Positions 17,350 to 26,105 of a stretch of 37,018 bases of DNA are shown piece after piece. The notes below the pieces were generated by a model, which did no database searches, was not told where the DNA came from, and saw only the letters and a list, made by a program, of their open reading frames with translations. The position numbers and the translations under genes were made by a program. Every line of letters starts with the position of its first letter. Position 1 is the first letter of the stretch. Source of the DNA: Stenotrophomonas cyclobalanopsidis (GTDB lineage Bacteria; Pseudomonadota; Gammaproteobacteria; Xanthomonadales; Xanthomonadaceae); assembly GCF_008710035.1 (NCBI RefSeq), contig NZ_VYKI01000021.1, positions 1-37,018 on the forward strand, given 5' to 3'.

Positions 17350-17526
17350 GCCGGGCATGGCCCGGCGCTACCGTCCATGTCCGCCGGAGCGTGCCCGGCG
17401 GATCAGAAACTTCGTAGAGCCGAGCCCATGCTCGGCTGCCCGCCATTCTGTAGAGCCGAGCCTATGCTCGGCTGCGCCTTACATGGCCGGCCCTGCGCGA
17501 TCAGCCGAGCATCGGCTCGGCTCTAC
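17350..17526. repeat. Cluster of four SMAG-type palindromes between convergent genes
   Basis: Units: 17350-17371 (minus, GCCGGGC-AT-GGCCCGGC then CTAC), 17414-17439 and 17450-17475 (plus, GTAGAGCCGAGC...GCTCGGCTGC, differing by one base) and 17503-17526 (minus, AGCCGAG...CTCGGCTCTAC). The convergent layout of the outer units can fold into a larger cruciform. They fill the gap between the met operon and the hydrolase gene and may stop or stabilise both transcripts. No gene here. Confidence 0.85.
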
Positions 17527-17543
17527 AAGGTGAATCCCGCAGG

Positions 17544-18545
17544 TCAACGCGTCTTCAATACCTTCAACAGCGCCGCGTTGAACTGCTTCGGGTCCTGCAC
17601 CTGCGGCGAGTGCCCGAGTTCTTCGAACTCGACCAGAGTTGCGCCGGGAATCGCCTCCGCGGCCGCCTTGCCCAGCGCAGGGTAATTGCCGAGCGTGGCC
17701 TTCAGTTCCGGTGAGGCGCGGTCGCGGCCGATCGCGGTGCGGTCCTTCTGGCCGATGAACAATGCGGTCGGTACCTGCAGGTGCTTCAGTTCGTAGACCA
17801 CCGGCTGGTTGAACACCATGTCCGAGGTCAGCGCCTGGCTCCAGGCCACCGCCTGCCTGCCCGCGCCTTCATACATGCCCGACTGCATGCGTGCCCAGTG
17901 CTCGTAAGCGGGCTTCCACTGGCCGTCGTAGTACACGTCCAGCTGGTAACGGCGGATGCTGTCATAGCGGGTCTTCAGTTCGCCGGCATACCACTCGTCG
18001 ACACTGCGCCACGGCACGCCCAACGCCTTCCAGTCTTCCAGGCCGATCGGATTGACCAGCGACAGGCTGCGCAGATCCTGCGGGTACATCAGCGCATAGC
18101 GGATGGCGAGCATGCCGCCCATCGAATGGCCGACCAGGTGCACCGGCTGGTCGCCGAGCTGCAGCTGCTGCAGCAGGGCGTGGGTGTTGGCGGCCAGCTG
18201 GCCGAACGAATACTGGTAGCGTTCGGGCTTGCTGGCCTTGCAGAAGCCCACCTGGTCCGGTGCGATCACCCGGTAACCGGCGGCCACCAGCGGCGCGATG
18301 GTCTGCCGCCAGGTGGCCGCGCAGAAGTTCTTGCCGTGCAGCAGCACGACCACGCCGATCGCCTTCTCCTTCGGCGTGACGTCCAGGTAGGTCATTTCCA
18401 GCGGCTGGCCCTGCGACTGCAGGGCGAAGGTCTTCACCGGATAGCCGTAATCAAAGCCTTCCAGGCGCGGGCCGTAGGTCGGTGGCGGCGCGGCGAGGGC
18501 AGACAGCGGCAGGCAGGCAAGCAGGGCGGCAGCGATCACGCGCAT
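17544..18545 (-). CDS. Secreted alpha/beta-hydrolase
   Basis: 333 residues with a signal peptide (MRVIAAALLACLPLSALA). The fold is shown by VVVLLHGKNFCAATW, VIAPDQVGFCKASKP and the nucleophile elbow HLVGHSMGGMLAIRYAL. The acid is Asp in FIGQKDRTAIG and the base is His in ELGHSPQVQDP. These give a full Ser-Asp-His triad. The protein is therefore likely an active periplasmic esterase, lipase or peptidase-like hydrolase. The substrate cannot be deduced. The cap region (LEDWKALGVPWRSVDEWYAG) resembles haloalkane-dehalogenase/epoxide-hydrolase-type caps only loosely. The gene stands alone between two SMAG clusters. Confidence 0.9.
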   Translation of the reverse strand: MRVIAAALLACLPLSALAAPPPTYGPRLEGFDYGYPVKTFALQSQGQPLEMTYLDVTPKEKAIGVVVLLHGKNFCAATWRQTIAPLVAAGYRVIAPDQVGFCKASKPERYQYSFGQLAANTHALLQQLQLGDQPVHLVGHSMGGMLAIRYALMYPQDLRSLSLVNPIGLEDWKALGVPWRSVDEWYAGELKTRYDSIRRYQLDVYYDGQWKPAYEHWARMQSGMYEGAGRQAVAWSQALTSDMVFNQPVVYELKHLQVPTALFIGQKDRTAIGRDRASPELKATLGNYPALGKAAAEAIPGATLVEFEELGHSPQVQDPKQFNAALLKVLKTR

Positions 18546-18610
18546 GGGACAGTCCGGAGCGGGGGAACCGCGAGCCTAACCGCAAGACGGTGATGGTGTC
18601 GCCAGCCGGG

Positions 18611-18686
18611 GGGTAGAGTCGACCGTTGGGCGACTACCGCGCGCAGCGCGGTCGGAAGAGCAGTCGACCAACCGGCGGCGCTACCC
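18611..18686. repeat. SMAG-type inverted dimer
   Basis: GGGTAG at both ends in opposite orientation (18611-18616 and 18681-18686) encloses GTCGACCGTTGG / CCAACCGG arms and a central CGCGC-rich hairpin around 18638-18652. It lies just beyond the sdaA stop codon, in the gap to the hydrolase gene, where it could act as a transcript-end structure for sdaA. Confidence 0.7.
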
Positions 18687-18699
18687 ACAGCGCGGCCTT

Positions 18700-20082
18700 T
18701 CAGCACTCGATGACGTTCACCGCCAGGCCGCCACGGCTGGTTTCCTTGTACTTGTCCTGCATGTCGCGGCCGGTATCGCGCATGGTCTTGATGACCTTGT
18801 CCAGCGACACCTTGTGCTTGCCGTCGCCCCGCATGGCCATGCGCGAGGCATTGATCGCCTTCACCGCACCCATCGCGTTGCGCTCGATGCACGGAATCTG
18901 CACCAGCCCGCCAATCGGGTCGCAGGTCAGGCCGAGGTTGTGTTCCATGCCGATTTCCGCGGCGTTCTCGATCTGGCTGGGGTTGCCGCCCAGTGCGGCC
19001 ACCAGGCCACCGGCGGCCATCGAGCAGGCCACGCCCACTTCGCCCTGGCAGCCGACTTCGGCGCCGGAAATCGATGCGTTTTCCTTGTACAGGATGCCGA
19101 TGGCCGCCGAGGTCAGCAGGAAATCGAACACCCGCTGTTCGTTCGCGCCGGGGCAGAAGCGATCGAAGTAATGCAGTACCGCCGGCAGCACGCCGGCCGC
19201 GCCGTTGGTCGGTGCGGTGACCACGCGGCCACCGGCAGCGTTTTCTTCGTTCACCGCCAGTGCGTACAGGTTGACCCAGTCCAGCGTGGTCAGCGGGTCG
19301 CGCATGGCGGCTTCAGGCTTGGAGGACAGCTCGCGGTACAGCGCCGGTGCGCGGCGGCCGACCTTCAGGCCGCCCGGCAGCACGCCTTCCTCGCGGATGC
19401 CACGCGCCACGCACGACTGCATCGCGCTCCAGATCTCGCGCAGCCGGACACGGATCTCGTCCTCGCTGCGCCAGCACTTCTCGTTCTCAAACATCAGCTG
19501 GGCGATGCTCAGGCCGCTGCGCGCGGTCTGCGCCAGCAGCTCGTCGCCGCTCTTGAACGGGTAGGGCAGCGGGGTTTCATCGGGCACGATGCGGTCATCG
19601 GCCGCGTCGTCCTGGTTGACCACGAAGCCGCCGCCCACCGAGTAGTAATCGCGGGTGGCGATCACTTCGTCCTCGGCGTTGTACGCGGTGAAGCGCATGC
19701 CGTTGGTGTGGTACGGCAGCTTCTGGCGCTTGTTCATGCCCAGGTCGCGCTTCTCGTCGAAGGCGATCTCGTGCTGGCCCATCAGCTGGATGCGCTTGCT
19801 GCTGCGGATGCGCTCCAGAGTGGCCGGGATGATGTCCGGATCGATCAGGTTCGGGCGCTGGCCTTCCAGGCCGAGCAGGATCGCCTTGTCGGTACCGTGG
19901 CCGCGGCCGGTCAGCGCCAGCGAGCCGTAGACGTCGGCGCGGATGCGCGCCACTTCGTGCAACCGGCCCGGGTCGAGCAGCCAGCGATGGATGAAGCGCT
20001 CGGCGGCCTTCATCGGCCCGACGGTGTGCGAGGAACTCGGACCAATGCCGATCTTGAAAACGTCGAACGTGCTGACAGCCAT
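18700..20082 (-). CDS. sdaA: L-serine ammonia-lyase, iron-sulfur dependent
   Basis: 460 residues, single-chain type. It converts L-serine to pyruvate and ammonia in the cytosol using a [4Fe-4S] cluster. The N-terminal domain begins [24 protein letters not shown], the family signature. The three cluster cysteines are present with the known spacing: Cys345 (VGCQGE), Cys387 (LTCDPIGG) and Cys398 (QIPCIER). The [21 protein letters not shown] segment is also typical. Transcription is alone, with a SMAG dimer downstream. A palindrome overlapping a possible -10 lies upstream (20111-20127). Confidence 0.96.
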   Translation of the reverse strand: MAVSTFDVFKIGIGPSSSHTVGPMKAAERFIHRWLLDPGRLHEVARIRADVYGSLALTGRGHGTDKAILLGLEGQRPNLIDPDIIPATLERIRSSKRIQLMGQHEIAFDEKRDLGMNKRQKLPYHTNGMRFTAYNAEDEVIATRDYYSVGGGFVVNQDDAADDRIVPDETPLPYPFKSGDELLAQTARSGLSIAQLMFENEKCWRSEDEIRVRLREIWSAMQSCVARGIREEGVLPGGLKVGRRAPALYRELSSKPEAAMRDPLTTLDWVNLYALAVNEENAAGGRVVTAPTNGAAGVLPAVLHYFDRFCPGANEQRVFDFLLTSAAIGILYKENASISGAEVGCQGEVGVACSMAAGGLVAALGGNPSQIENAAEIGMEHNLGLTCDPIGGLVQIPCIERNAMGAVKAINASRMAMRGDGKHKVSLDKVIKTMRDTGRDMQDKYKETSRGGLAVNVIEC

Positions 20083-20110
20083 GGTTGCCGTACTGCGGGT
20101 ACCGGAAGAG

Positions 20111-20127
20111 ACCGCTATTCTAGCGGT
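20111..20127. promoter_or_regulatory. Palindrome between sdaA and the divergent small-redox gene
   Basis: ACCGCTA-TTC-TAGCGGT is a perfect 7-bp inverted repeat midway in the 100-base gap between the divergent genes. Read toward sdaA it contains TAGAAT, a plausible -10, so a bound protein would cover the promoter. No convincing -35 was found at 17 bases. Operator identity is inferred from position only. Confidence 0.4.
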
Positions 20128-20182
20128 TCATTGCCGCAACCCATGGCTGCGGCGCAGCATTTCCAGCAAGGGGCCTGAACCG

Positions 20183-20410
20183 GTGTTGACCCTGTTCCAG
20201 CGTGACGACTGCCACCTGTGCGACATGGCCTTGGCCGAACTGGCCAAGGCGCGGGCGCCGGAGTTCGATTCGGTGTTCCTGGACGACCAGCCCGGGCTGG
20301 AAGCGCGCTATGGCGCGCGGGTGCCGGTACTGCGTGACGAAGCCGGCGGCCGCGAGCTGGACTGGCCGTTCGATGCGGCGCGCGTGCAGGCCTGGCTCGC
20401 GGGCGGGTGA
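20183..20410 (+). CDS. Small glutaredoxin-like (DUF836-type) protein
   Basis: 75 residues from GTG 20183, with AAGGGG about nine bases upstream; no closer in-frame ATG exists. The start reads MLTLFQRDDCHLCDMALAEL, with the redox motif CHLC near the N-terminus as in thioredoxin-fold glutaredoxins. The cis-proline segment is YGARVPVLRDEAG, followed by LDWPFDAARVQAWL, which matches the DUF836 group. It probably shuttles electrons or reduces small disulfides in the cytosol; a specific partner is not evident. It is divergent to sdaA. Confidence 0.85.
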   Translation: MLTLFQRDDCHLCDMALAELAKARAPEFDSVFLDDQPGLEARYGARVPVLRDEAGGRELDWPFDAARVQAWLAGG

Positions 20411-20414
20411 CTCC

Positions 20415-20481
20415 GCCGGGCATGGCCCGGCGGCAGATGCGGTCGCGGCGCGCGCAGCAGCCGAGCATGGCTCGGCTCTAC
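20415..20481. repeat. Two SMAG-type palindromes and a GC hairpin
   Basis: GCCGGGC-AT-GGCCCGGC at 20415-20431 and, on the minus strand, GTAGAGCCGAGCC/GGCTCGGCT-type at 20459-20481. A further GC stem GGCCGGGGC / GCCCCGGCC lies at 20489-20509, next to the yceI stop. They occupy the convergent gap between the small redox gene and yceI and probably serve as transcript ends. Confidence 0.75.
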
Positions 20482-20515
20482 AGAAGGCGGCCGGGGCGGT
20501 GCCCCGGCCCAGTGC

Positions 20516-21088
20516 TCATTTCGCGTCGAACTTCACGATCGTGCTGATCGAGGTTTCGTCCGGGATGGTCTTGGTGTCGGCCCAGTCGCCGCCGCCCACG
20601 CCGAAGTCCAGGCGCTTGACCGTCGCCTTGCCGGTCAGCACCGGCTGCGTGCCCGGCTTCCAGGTGAAGGTGAGGGTGACCGGCTTGCTGACGCCGCGCA
20701 GTTCCAGCGTGCCGTCGGCGGCGTACTGGTCGTTGCCCACGGCGCGGAAGCCCTTGGCGGTGTAGTGCGCGGTGGCGAACTTGCCGACGTTGAAGAAGTC
20801 CGCGCCCTGCAGGGTCGAGTCACGGTCGCTGTTGCCGCTCTTGGCGCCGGCCAGCGGAATCACCACGTCCAGCGAACCGGCGGCCGGGTTGGCCGGGTCG
20901 AAGCTGAGCTTGGTGGCAAAGCCCGGGAAGCTGCCGGTGAACACTTCGCCGTCGTACTTGGTGGCGAACACCAGGATCGAGCCGGCGCCGGGCGCCTGCG
21001 CGTAATCGGCGGCCAGCACCGGGGCGGTGGCCAGCATGCCGGCCAGGGCGGCGGCCACGGCGGCCGGGGTGGTCAGTTTCAGGGTCAT
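20516..21088 (-). CDS. YceI-family periplasmic lipocalin-like protein (copy 1)
   Basis: 190 residues with a signal peptide (to about AADYAQAP, residue 26). YceI pattern: SILVFATKYDGEVFTGSFPGF, LSFDPANPAAGSLDVVIPL, DFFNVGKFATAHYTAKGF, GTLELRGVSKPVTLTFTW and DFGVGGGDWADTKTIPDE. YceI proteins form a lipocalin-like barrel that holds isoprenoid-type lipids. It is the last gene of a three-gene unit: yceI copy 2, cytochrome b561, yceI copy 1. Only three bases separate it from the b561 stop. E. coli has the same pairing (yceJ-yceI). Confidence 0.94.
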   Translation of the reverse strand: MTLKLTTPAAVAAALAGMLATAPVLAADYAQAPGAGSILVFATKYDGEVFTGSFPGFATKLSFDPANPAAGSLDVVIPLAGAKSGNSDRDSTLQGADFFNVGKFATAHYTAKGFRAVGNDQYAADGTLELRGVSKPVTLTFTWKPGTQPVLTGKATVKRLDFGVGGGDWADTKTIPDETSISTIVKFDAK

Positions 21089-21091
21089 CGG

Positions 21092-21664
21092 TCAGTCCTT
21101 CTGGGGGGAGGCGAGCCAGCCGCGCGGCAACATCCGCGAGAGGGTGGCATCTCGTTGGAACAGGTGGTGGTAGAAGGCAGCGCCGGCATGGGCCAGTACC
21201 ACCGCGATCAACAGCCAGAAACCGTATTCGTGGATGGCATGGGACACCGCGACGGTCTGCGGGTCGGGGCCGCTCAGCTTGGGTACGTCGACCAGGCCGA
21301 ACCAGCGGAACGGTCGCAGGCCGCTGGCCGAGTCGTACAGCCAGCCGGACAGCGGAATGGCGAACATCAGCACGTACAGCAGCACGTGCGTGGCGCTGGC
21401 AATGCGTTCGTGCCAGCTGGGCACGCCCGGCACGGGCTTCGGCGCGCCGGCATACAGGCGCCAGCCGAGGCGGAACAGCACCAGGGCAAGCACGGTGATG
21501 CCGATCGACTTGTGCGCGGTGTAGACCCAGAAGTACTTCGGGGTCTTCGGCAGTTCACCCATGGTCAGGCCGACGATGCCCAGGGCAAGGATCAGCAGGG
21601 CGATCAACCAGTGCAGGGTCTGGCTGACACTGCCCCAGGCGGCGGGAGTGTTCTTGGCAGTCAT
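21092..21664 (-). CDS. Cytochrome b561 family protein
   Basis: 190 residues, four membrane helices. His18 (TLHWLIALLIL) and His51 (TAHKSIG), plus histidines in AVSHAIHEYGFW and LAHAGAAFYHH, provide the axial ligands for two b hemes. It resembles E. coli CybB/YceJ, which oxidises quinol or passes electrons in the inner membrane. Its ATG overlaps the stop of the upstream yceI copy 2 as ATGA. Sandwiched between two YceI genes, it likely works with them on an isoprenoid or quinone substrate; that link is inference from context. Confidence 0.94.
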   Translation of the reverse strand: MTAKNTPAAWGSVSQTLHWLIALLILALGIVGLTMGELPKTPKYFWVYTAHKSIGITVLALVLFRLGWRLYAGAPKPVPGVPSWHERIASATHVLLYVLMFAIPLSGWLYDSASGLRPFRWFGLVDVPKLSGPDPQTVAVSHAIHEYGFWLLIAVVLAHAGAAFYHHLFQRDATLSRMLPRGWLASPQKD

Positions 21665-22305
21665 CGGGAATCCTTGGGGGCCGTCGTGCTGTCGGAGTGG
21701 GAATCAGGGGCGGGAGTTCCCGGGGCATCGCTGCGGTCGAATGCCGCTTCGGCCTCGATCCTCACCTGTACGGCATCACCGATCACGCCCGGCCAGGCCG
21801 TGATGCCGAAGGCACGGCGGCTGAGCGTGGTGGTGGCCGAGAAGCCGACGGTGCGGCGGAACGGCGGTAGCGGATAGCGCTTGACCGCGTTGAGGGTGAC
21901 ATCCAGCACTACCGGCTGGCTGACCCCACGCAGGGTCAGGGTGCCGGCAACCTGTGCATGCTTCTCATCGACCGGCTCCACGTGGGTGGAGACGAAGCGT
22001 GCAGTGGGGAAGCGTTCGCCATCGAGCAGGCTGCGGGCGAGGGTGGCCTGGTTCCATTTGTCATCGCCCAGGTCCAGTCGCGACACGGGAATCTCGACGT
22101 CCAGGGTCGCTTCACGCCAGTTGTCGGGATCGAACCGCAGCTGTCCCGCACTGCCGGAAATGGTGCCCATCGCCTGCGAGTAACCGGCGTGGTCGATCGA
22201 GAACAGCACGCGGGTATGCACCGGATCGATACGCCACGCATCATTGCCCGCCCAGGCCGGGGCGGCGGCGAGCAGCAGGGGCAGCAGGGCCAGGCAGGGA
22301 CGCAT
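21661..22305 (-). CDS. YceI-family periplasmic protein (copy 2)
   Basis: 214 residues from ATG 22305, chosen because a signal peptide follows at once (MRPCLALLPLLLAAAPAWAG). The same frame stays open antisense through the neighbouring sensor kinase to 26082; that is a GC-rich shadow. YceI features: AWRIDPVHTRVLFSIDHAGYSQAMGTI, LRFDPDNWREATLDVEIPV, DGERFPTARFVST, LTLRGVSQPVVLDVTLNAV and RRAFGITAWPGVIGDAVQVRIEAEA. It has the typical DP-H-(S/F) start lacking in copy 1. The C-terminal tail of about 20 Ser/Thr/Asp-rich residues is extra. First gene of the operon, divergent from the sensor kinase at 22468. Confidence 0.93.
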   Translation of the reverse strand: MRPCLALLPLLLAAAPAWAGNDAWRIDPVHTRVLFSIDHAGYSQAMGTISGSAGQLRFDPDNWREATLDVEIPVSRLDLGDDKWNQATLARSLLDGERFPTARFVSTHVEPVDEKHAQVAGTLTLRGVSQPVVLDVTLNAVKRYPLPPFRRTVGFSATTTLSRRAFGITAWPGVIGDAVQVRIEAEAAFDRSDAPGTPAPDSHSDSTTAPKDSR

Positions 22306-22435
22306 CGGCAGGGCTCGGCGGAAAGGTGCCTCGATCATACGCACAGGCCCTGAGCTGCGCTGTATGCACGGCTGCAACAGTTCGTGGTGGCGATGCAGGT
22401 GGAAACAGCCCGTTGCAGCGATGACCCCGGCCCTG

Positions 22436-22444
22436 TGTGACAAT
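22436..22444 (+). promoter_or_regulatory. Possible extended -10 promoter of the first sensor kinase
   Basis: TGT-GACAAT is an extended -10 match, four of six in the hexamer, about 24 bases before the ATG at 22468. TTGCAG at 22413-22418 could be a -35, but its spacing of 20 is too long to be ideal. It lies in the 162-base divergent gap to yceI copy 2. Confidence 0.35.
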
Positions 22445-22467
22445 CGGCGCAGGACAGGGGGTTCAGG

Positions 22468-25400
22468 ATGAAGAGCGGCTGGCGCCGGTACCGGCGGTGC
22501 ATCGCAGGGGCAGGTCTGTTGCTGGTGGCGTTGGCCACTTCCGCAGCGACCTTGGACATGGCAGGTGAAACACCGCGCCTGCGCCGCTTCGGTGCGGCCG
22601 AAGGATTGCCCTCGCGCATGGTGCTGGCCCTGGCCGAAGACCGCACCGGGCACATATGGGCGGCCACCGATGGCGGCCTGGCACGCTATGACGGCGGCAC
22701 CCTGCGGGTCTGGCAGCACGATCCGGAACAGCCCGGCTCGCTGCCCGGCAATGAGATCGAAACGCTGATGGTCGATCCGCTCGACCGCGTATGGGTCGGC
22801 ATCAACGGCAAGGGCGTGGCCCGGCTGGATGCCGACCGCGAGCGCTTCAGGTCTTTTGACGCACTCAACAGCCAATGCCAGGGCCAGGCCTGGACCCTGG
22901 CCTATGCCCAGGATGCGCTGTGGGTCGGCAGCAGCACCCATGGCGTCTGCCGCATGGGCGAGGACGGCAGCCTGCACTTCTTCCGGAAGTCGGCGGGTGG
23001 GCTGCCCAGCGACACCATCTACAGCAGTCTGGTCGACGCGCAGGGCCGCCTGTGGCTGGGCACCGAGGCCGGCCTGGCACGCTGGAACGGCACGGCCTTC
23101 GAAGCGGTGGCCGCACGCGAACTGGGCGCGGTGAGCGTACTGCGTCTGAGCCGTGACGCCGAGGGTGCGATCTGGATCGGCACCCAGAACGATGGCCTGT
23201 ACCGGATCGATGCGCAGGACCGGGTCAGCCGGCCGCGTTGGGCCGACAGTGCCCAGCTGCGTTCGGCGATCGTGTTGGCCGACCGCCAGGGTGGTTACTG
23301 GGCCGGTACCTCCGATGGCCTGCTGCGCGGTGATGCGGCCCAGCTGCGGCGCCTGGAAGGCGACCGCGGCAGCGGATTCCTGACCAGCCACAGCGGCGTG
23401 CTGGACCTGCTGCAGGACCACGAAGGTGGCATGTGGGTGGCGCTGCTGACCCAGGGCCTGGCCTACCTGCCGCCGGACTGGCGGCGCTTTTCCACCTGGT
23501 ACCAGCTGGATGGTCGTCCGCTGGACAGCCAGTACCTGTTGAGCGCGGCCAGCGACGGCCGCAACTACTTCGTCGGCTCGGCCCACGGCGTCTACCAGCT
23601 CAATGCGCAGGGCACGCTGAGCCTGCTGGCCAGCGACCGCGAACTGGGCAGCGGTGCGGTGTGGTCGGTGCTTCCGCGCCCTGATGGCCGCTTGTGGCTG
23701 GGCCGTGCGGGGCGGCTGAGCGTCTACGACCCGGCGCGGCGCACGCTGCGCGACTGGCCCATTGCCGGTGGCGCCGACCTGCGCCAGCGCATCGACCTGA
23801 TGCGCGAGGCGCCGGATGGCACGGTCTGGATCTCGGTGATGAACCTCGGCCTGCAGCACCGCGCCAGTGATGGCCGGGTGCTGCGCACCTTCGAACTGGC
23901 CGCGCTGAGCGGCGAAGGCGATGTGCCGGTGGAGCAGATACGCTTCGATGCGCGCGGCCAGACCTGGCTGGTTGGTGCGATGGGCGTCTGGCGCGAACAG
24001 GCCGACCGTTTCGTCGCCGTGCCCGGGGTGTCGCAGGGGCAGATCTTCGATCTGCTCTGGATCGACCCGCAGCAGGTGTGGCTGGCGCGGCAGGGTGCGT
24101 TCGAACGCTACCAGTGGGATGGCCTGGGCCTGCGCCTGATCCAGCGCGTCGATGCCACCTACGGCATGCCGCCGGTCAGCATGGGCGGACTGGCGCTGGG
24201 CCGCGATGGGCGCGTGTGGGCGACCACGCCGCGCGGGCTGCTGCGCTGGGATCCGCAGATGCGGCGCGTGCAGCAGTTCAACGAACGCGATGGCCTGCCC
24301 GATGCCGAGTTCACCGGACGGCCGCCGGCGATCGGCGCCGACGGCCGGGTGCTTGCGGTCACCCAGACCGGCCTGGTCGGTTTCGATCCAGATGCGCCCG
24401 ACGTGGAGCTGCCGCCCTCGCAACTGGTGATCGCGCAGGTGCGCGTGCGCCGCGACGATGCACGGGGCTGGCAGCCGCTGCCGGCCTCCGGCACGCTGCT
24501 GCTGGGCCCGGATGATCGCGACCTGCAGATCGACGCGCGCCTGCTGTCCTACGCCAACCCGCAGGGCAACCGGTACCGGTTCCGCGTTGAAGGCTATGAC
24601 CAGAACTGGGTGGAGCAGGGCGGTGATGGCCAGCGCACGCTGTCGCGGCTGCCGCCGGGGCTGTATTCGATCCAGGTGCAGGCCGCCACCGCCAGCGGGC
24701 CGTGGACGGCTTCGCAGCGGCTGCAGGTAAAAGTGCTGCCGCCGTGGTGGCGCAGCGGCATGGCCATCTTCGGCTACCTGATGCTGGGCTCGCTGTTGTT
24801 GCTGGTGATGGTGTGGTCGATCCGCCGACGCCTGCGGCGGCGCCAGCAATGGCAGTTGACCGTGCACAAGCAGCAGCTGGCCGAACAGGCCTCGCAGGCC
24901 AAGAGCCGCTTCCTGGCCACGCTGGGCCACGAGGTGCGCACGCCGATGACTGGCGTGCTGGGCATGAGCGAGCTGCTGCTGGCCACCGAACTGGACCCGG
25001 TGCAGCGCAGCTATGCCGGGTCGATCCAGCAGGCCGGCAGCCATCTGCTGCGGCTGGTGAACGACGCACTGGACCTGGCCCGCATCGAAGCGGGTCGCCT
25101 GGAACTGGATATCCGTCCGTTCGATATGAACGGCCTGCTCGACCAGGTGCAGGCGCTGATGCAGCCGATGGCGCAGCAGCGGCAGCTGGCGTTCCAGCGC
25201 GAGGACGCGCTGCCCGGCCCGGTCTGCGTCAGCGGCGATGAAATGCGGGTACGGCAGATCCTGCTCAACCTGCTCGGCAACGCGGTCAAGTTTACCGATC
25301 GCGGCTACGTCGGGCTCGGCGCCATCCTCGACGACGACGGCAATGGCGTGACCTTCGAGGTCAGCGACAGTGGGCCGGGCATCAACGCAGAGCAGCAGCG

Positions 25401-26007
25401 CCGGCTGTTCCATCGCTTCGAACAGGCCGACGGGCCCCGCACCGCCTCGCGCTACGGCGGCAGTGGGCTGGGTCTGGCGATCTGCCAGGAACTGGCGGTG
25501 GCGATGGGCGGACGCATCGACGTGGACAGCCAGCTGGGCCGGGGCGCGCGTTTCCGCGTGTGGGTTCCGCTGCCATGGACCCGCCAGGCGGCGTCGGCGC
25601 AGAGCGAGGTGAGCACGGTGCCGGTGCTGCCGGCCCTGCGCATCCTGCTGGTGGAAGACGATGTGACCGTGGCCGAGGTCATCGCCGGCCTGCTGCGCGC
25701 ACGCGGGCACCAGGTCGTGCACGTGCTGCACGGGCTGGGTGCGCTTTCGGAGATCGCCACCGACGGCTTTGATGTCGGCCTGCTCGACCTGGACCTGCCG
25801 GCGCTGGATGGCACCGCCATCGCCCGCCAGCTGCGTGCGATGGGCTACGAGCTGCCACTGGTGGCGGTGACCGCGCGTTCCGATGCGTATGCGGAAACCC
25901 AGGTGCTCGCTGCCGGTTTCGACGGGTTCCTGCGCAAGCCGGTGACCGGCGACCTGCTGGTGTCGGCGATCCTGCAGGCCCGGACAAAACGCCAGGTGGA
26001 TGTCTGA
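22468..26007 (+). CDS. Hybrid sensor histidine kinase with periplasmic propeller (1)
   Basis: 1179 residues. A signal-anchor (about 8-27) leads into a long periplasmic two-propeller sensor. This is built of reg_prop repeats, such as [33 protein letters not shown] and repeats of the W(V/I)G pattern to about residue 680. A Y_Y_Y domain follows (about 690-755, [12 protein letters not shown]), then one membrane helix (about 764-785). HisKA has His821 ([13 protein letters not shown]). The ATPase domain has Asn938 ([11 protein letters not shown]), DSGPGI and [11 protein letters not shown]-terminal receiver has EDD and phospho-Asp1107 ([11 protein letters not shown]) and Lys in FLRKPVT. No HPt or DNA-binding domain, so phosphate must pass to another protein. 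About half identical to the next gene. Confidence 0.94.
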   Translation: MKSGWRRYRRCIAGAGLLLVALATSAATLDMAGETPRLRRFGAAEGLPSRMVLALAEDRTGHIWAATDGGLARYDGGTLRVWQHDPEQPGSLPGNEIETLMVDPLDRVWVGINGKGVARLDADRERFRSFDALNSQCQGQAWTLAYAQDALWVGSSTHGVCRMGEDGSLHFFRKSAGGLPSDTIYSSLVDAQGRLWLGTEAGLARWNGTAFEAVAARELGAVSVLRLSRDAEGAIWIGTQNDGLYRIDAQDRVSRPRWADSAQLRSAIVLADRQGGYWAGTSDGLLRGDAAQLRRLEGDRGSGFLTSHSGVLDLLQDHEGGMWVALLTQGLAYLPPDWRRFSTWYQLDGRPLDSQYLLSAASDGRNYFVGSAHGVYQLNAQGTLSLLASDRELGSGAVWSVLPRPDGRLWLGRAGRLSVYDPARRTLRDWPIAGGADLRQRIDLMREAPDGTVWISVMNLGLQHRASDGRVLRTFELAALSGEGDVPVEQIRFDARGQTWLVGAMGVWREQADRFVAVPGVSQGQIFDLLWIDPQQVWLARQGAFERYQWDGLGLRLIQRVDATYGMPPVSMGGLALGRDGRVWATTPRGLLRWDPQMRRVQQFNERDGLPDAEFTGRPPAIGADGRVLAVTQTGLVGFDPDAPDVELPPSQLVIAQVRVRRDDARGWQPLPASGTLLLGPDDRDLQIDARLLSYANPQGNRYRFRVEGYDQNWVEQGGDGQRTLSRLPPGLYSIQVQAATASGPWTASQRLQVKVLPPWWRSGMAIFGYLMLGSLLLLVMVWSIRRRLRRRQQWQLTVHKQQLAEQASQAKSRFLATLGHEVRTPMTGVLGMSELLLATELDPVQRSYAGSIQQAGSHLLRLVNDALDLARIEAGRLELDIRPFDMNGLLDQVQALMQPMAQQRQLAFQREDALPGPVCVSGDEMRVRQILLNLLGNAVKFTDRGYVGLGAILDDDGNGVTFEVSDSGPGINAEQQRRLFHRFEQADGPRTASRYGGSGLGLAICQELAVAMGGRIDVDSQLGRGARFRVWVPLPWTRQAASAQSEVSTVPVLPALRILLVEDDVTVAEVIAGLLRARGHQVVHVLHGLGALSEIATDGFDVGLLDLDLPALDGTAIARQLRAMGYELPLVAVTARSDAYAETQVLAAGFDGFLRKPVTGDLLVSAILQARTKRQVDV

Positions 26008-26093
26008 TCGAGGCACTGGTTGGCGTGAATGCCCTGACTTTCGGTTTACCATGCCGACGCCGCACAACGCGGGGTCCATCAACAGGCAATGTG

Positions 26094-26099
26094 AGGAGG
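26094..26099 (+). promoter_or_regulatory. Strong ribosome-binding site deciding the GTG start of sensor kinase 2
   Basis: AGGAGG, six bases before GTG 26106. It is the best Shine-Dalgarno match in this area and fixes the start at a rare-type initiator instead of the upstream GTG at 26025. Confidence 0.8.
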
Positions 26100-26105
26100 C
26101 AATCG

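Noticed and set aside
17350..17526. CRISPR-like array among the repeated palindromes
   Set aside because: Units are palindromic, alternate in orientation, have irregular spacing and lack unique equal-length spacers. No cas gene is present. They fit SMAG repeats.
21661..26082. 1473-codon open frame on the minus strand opposite the first sensor kinase
   Set aside because: Only its last 214 codons are a real gene (yceI copy 2, from ATG 22305). The rest is the antisense of a GC-rich kinase gene, with His/Gln/Ala/Arg-rich low-complexity composition and no domains.
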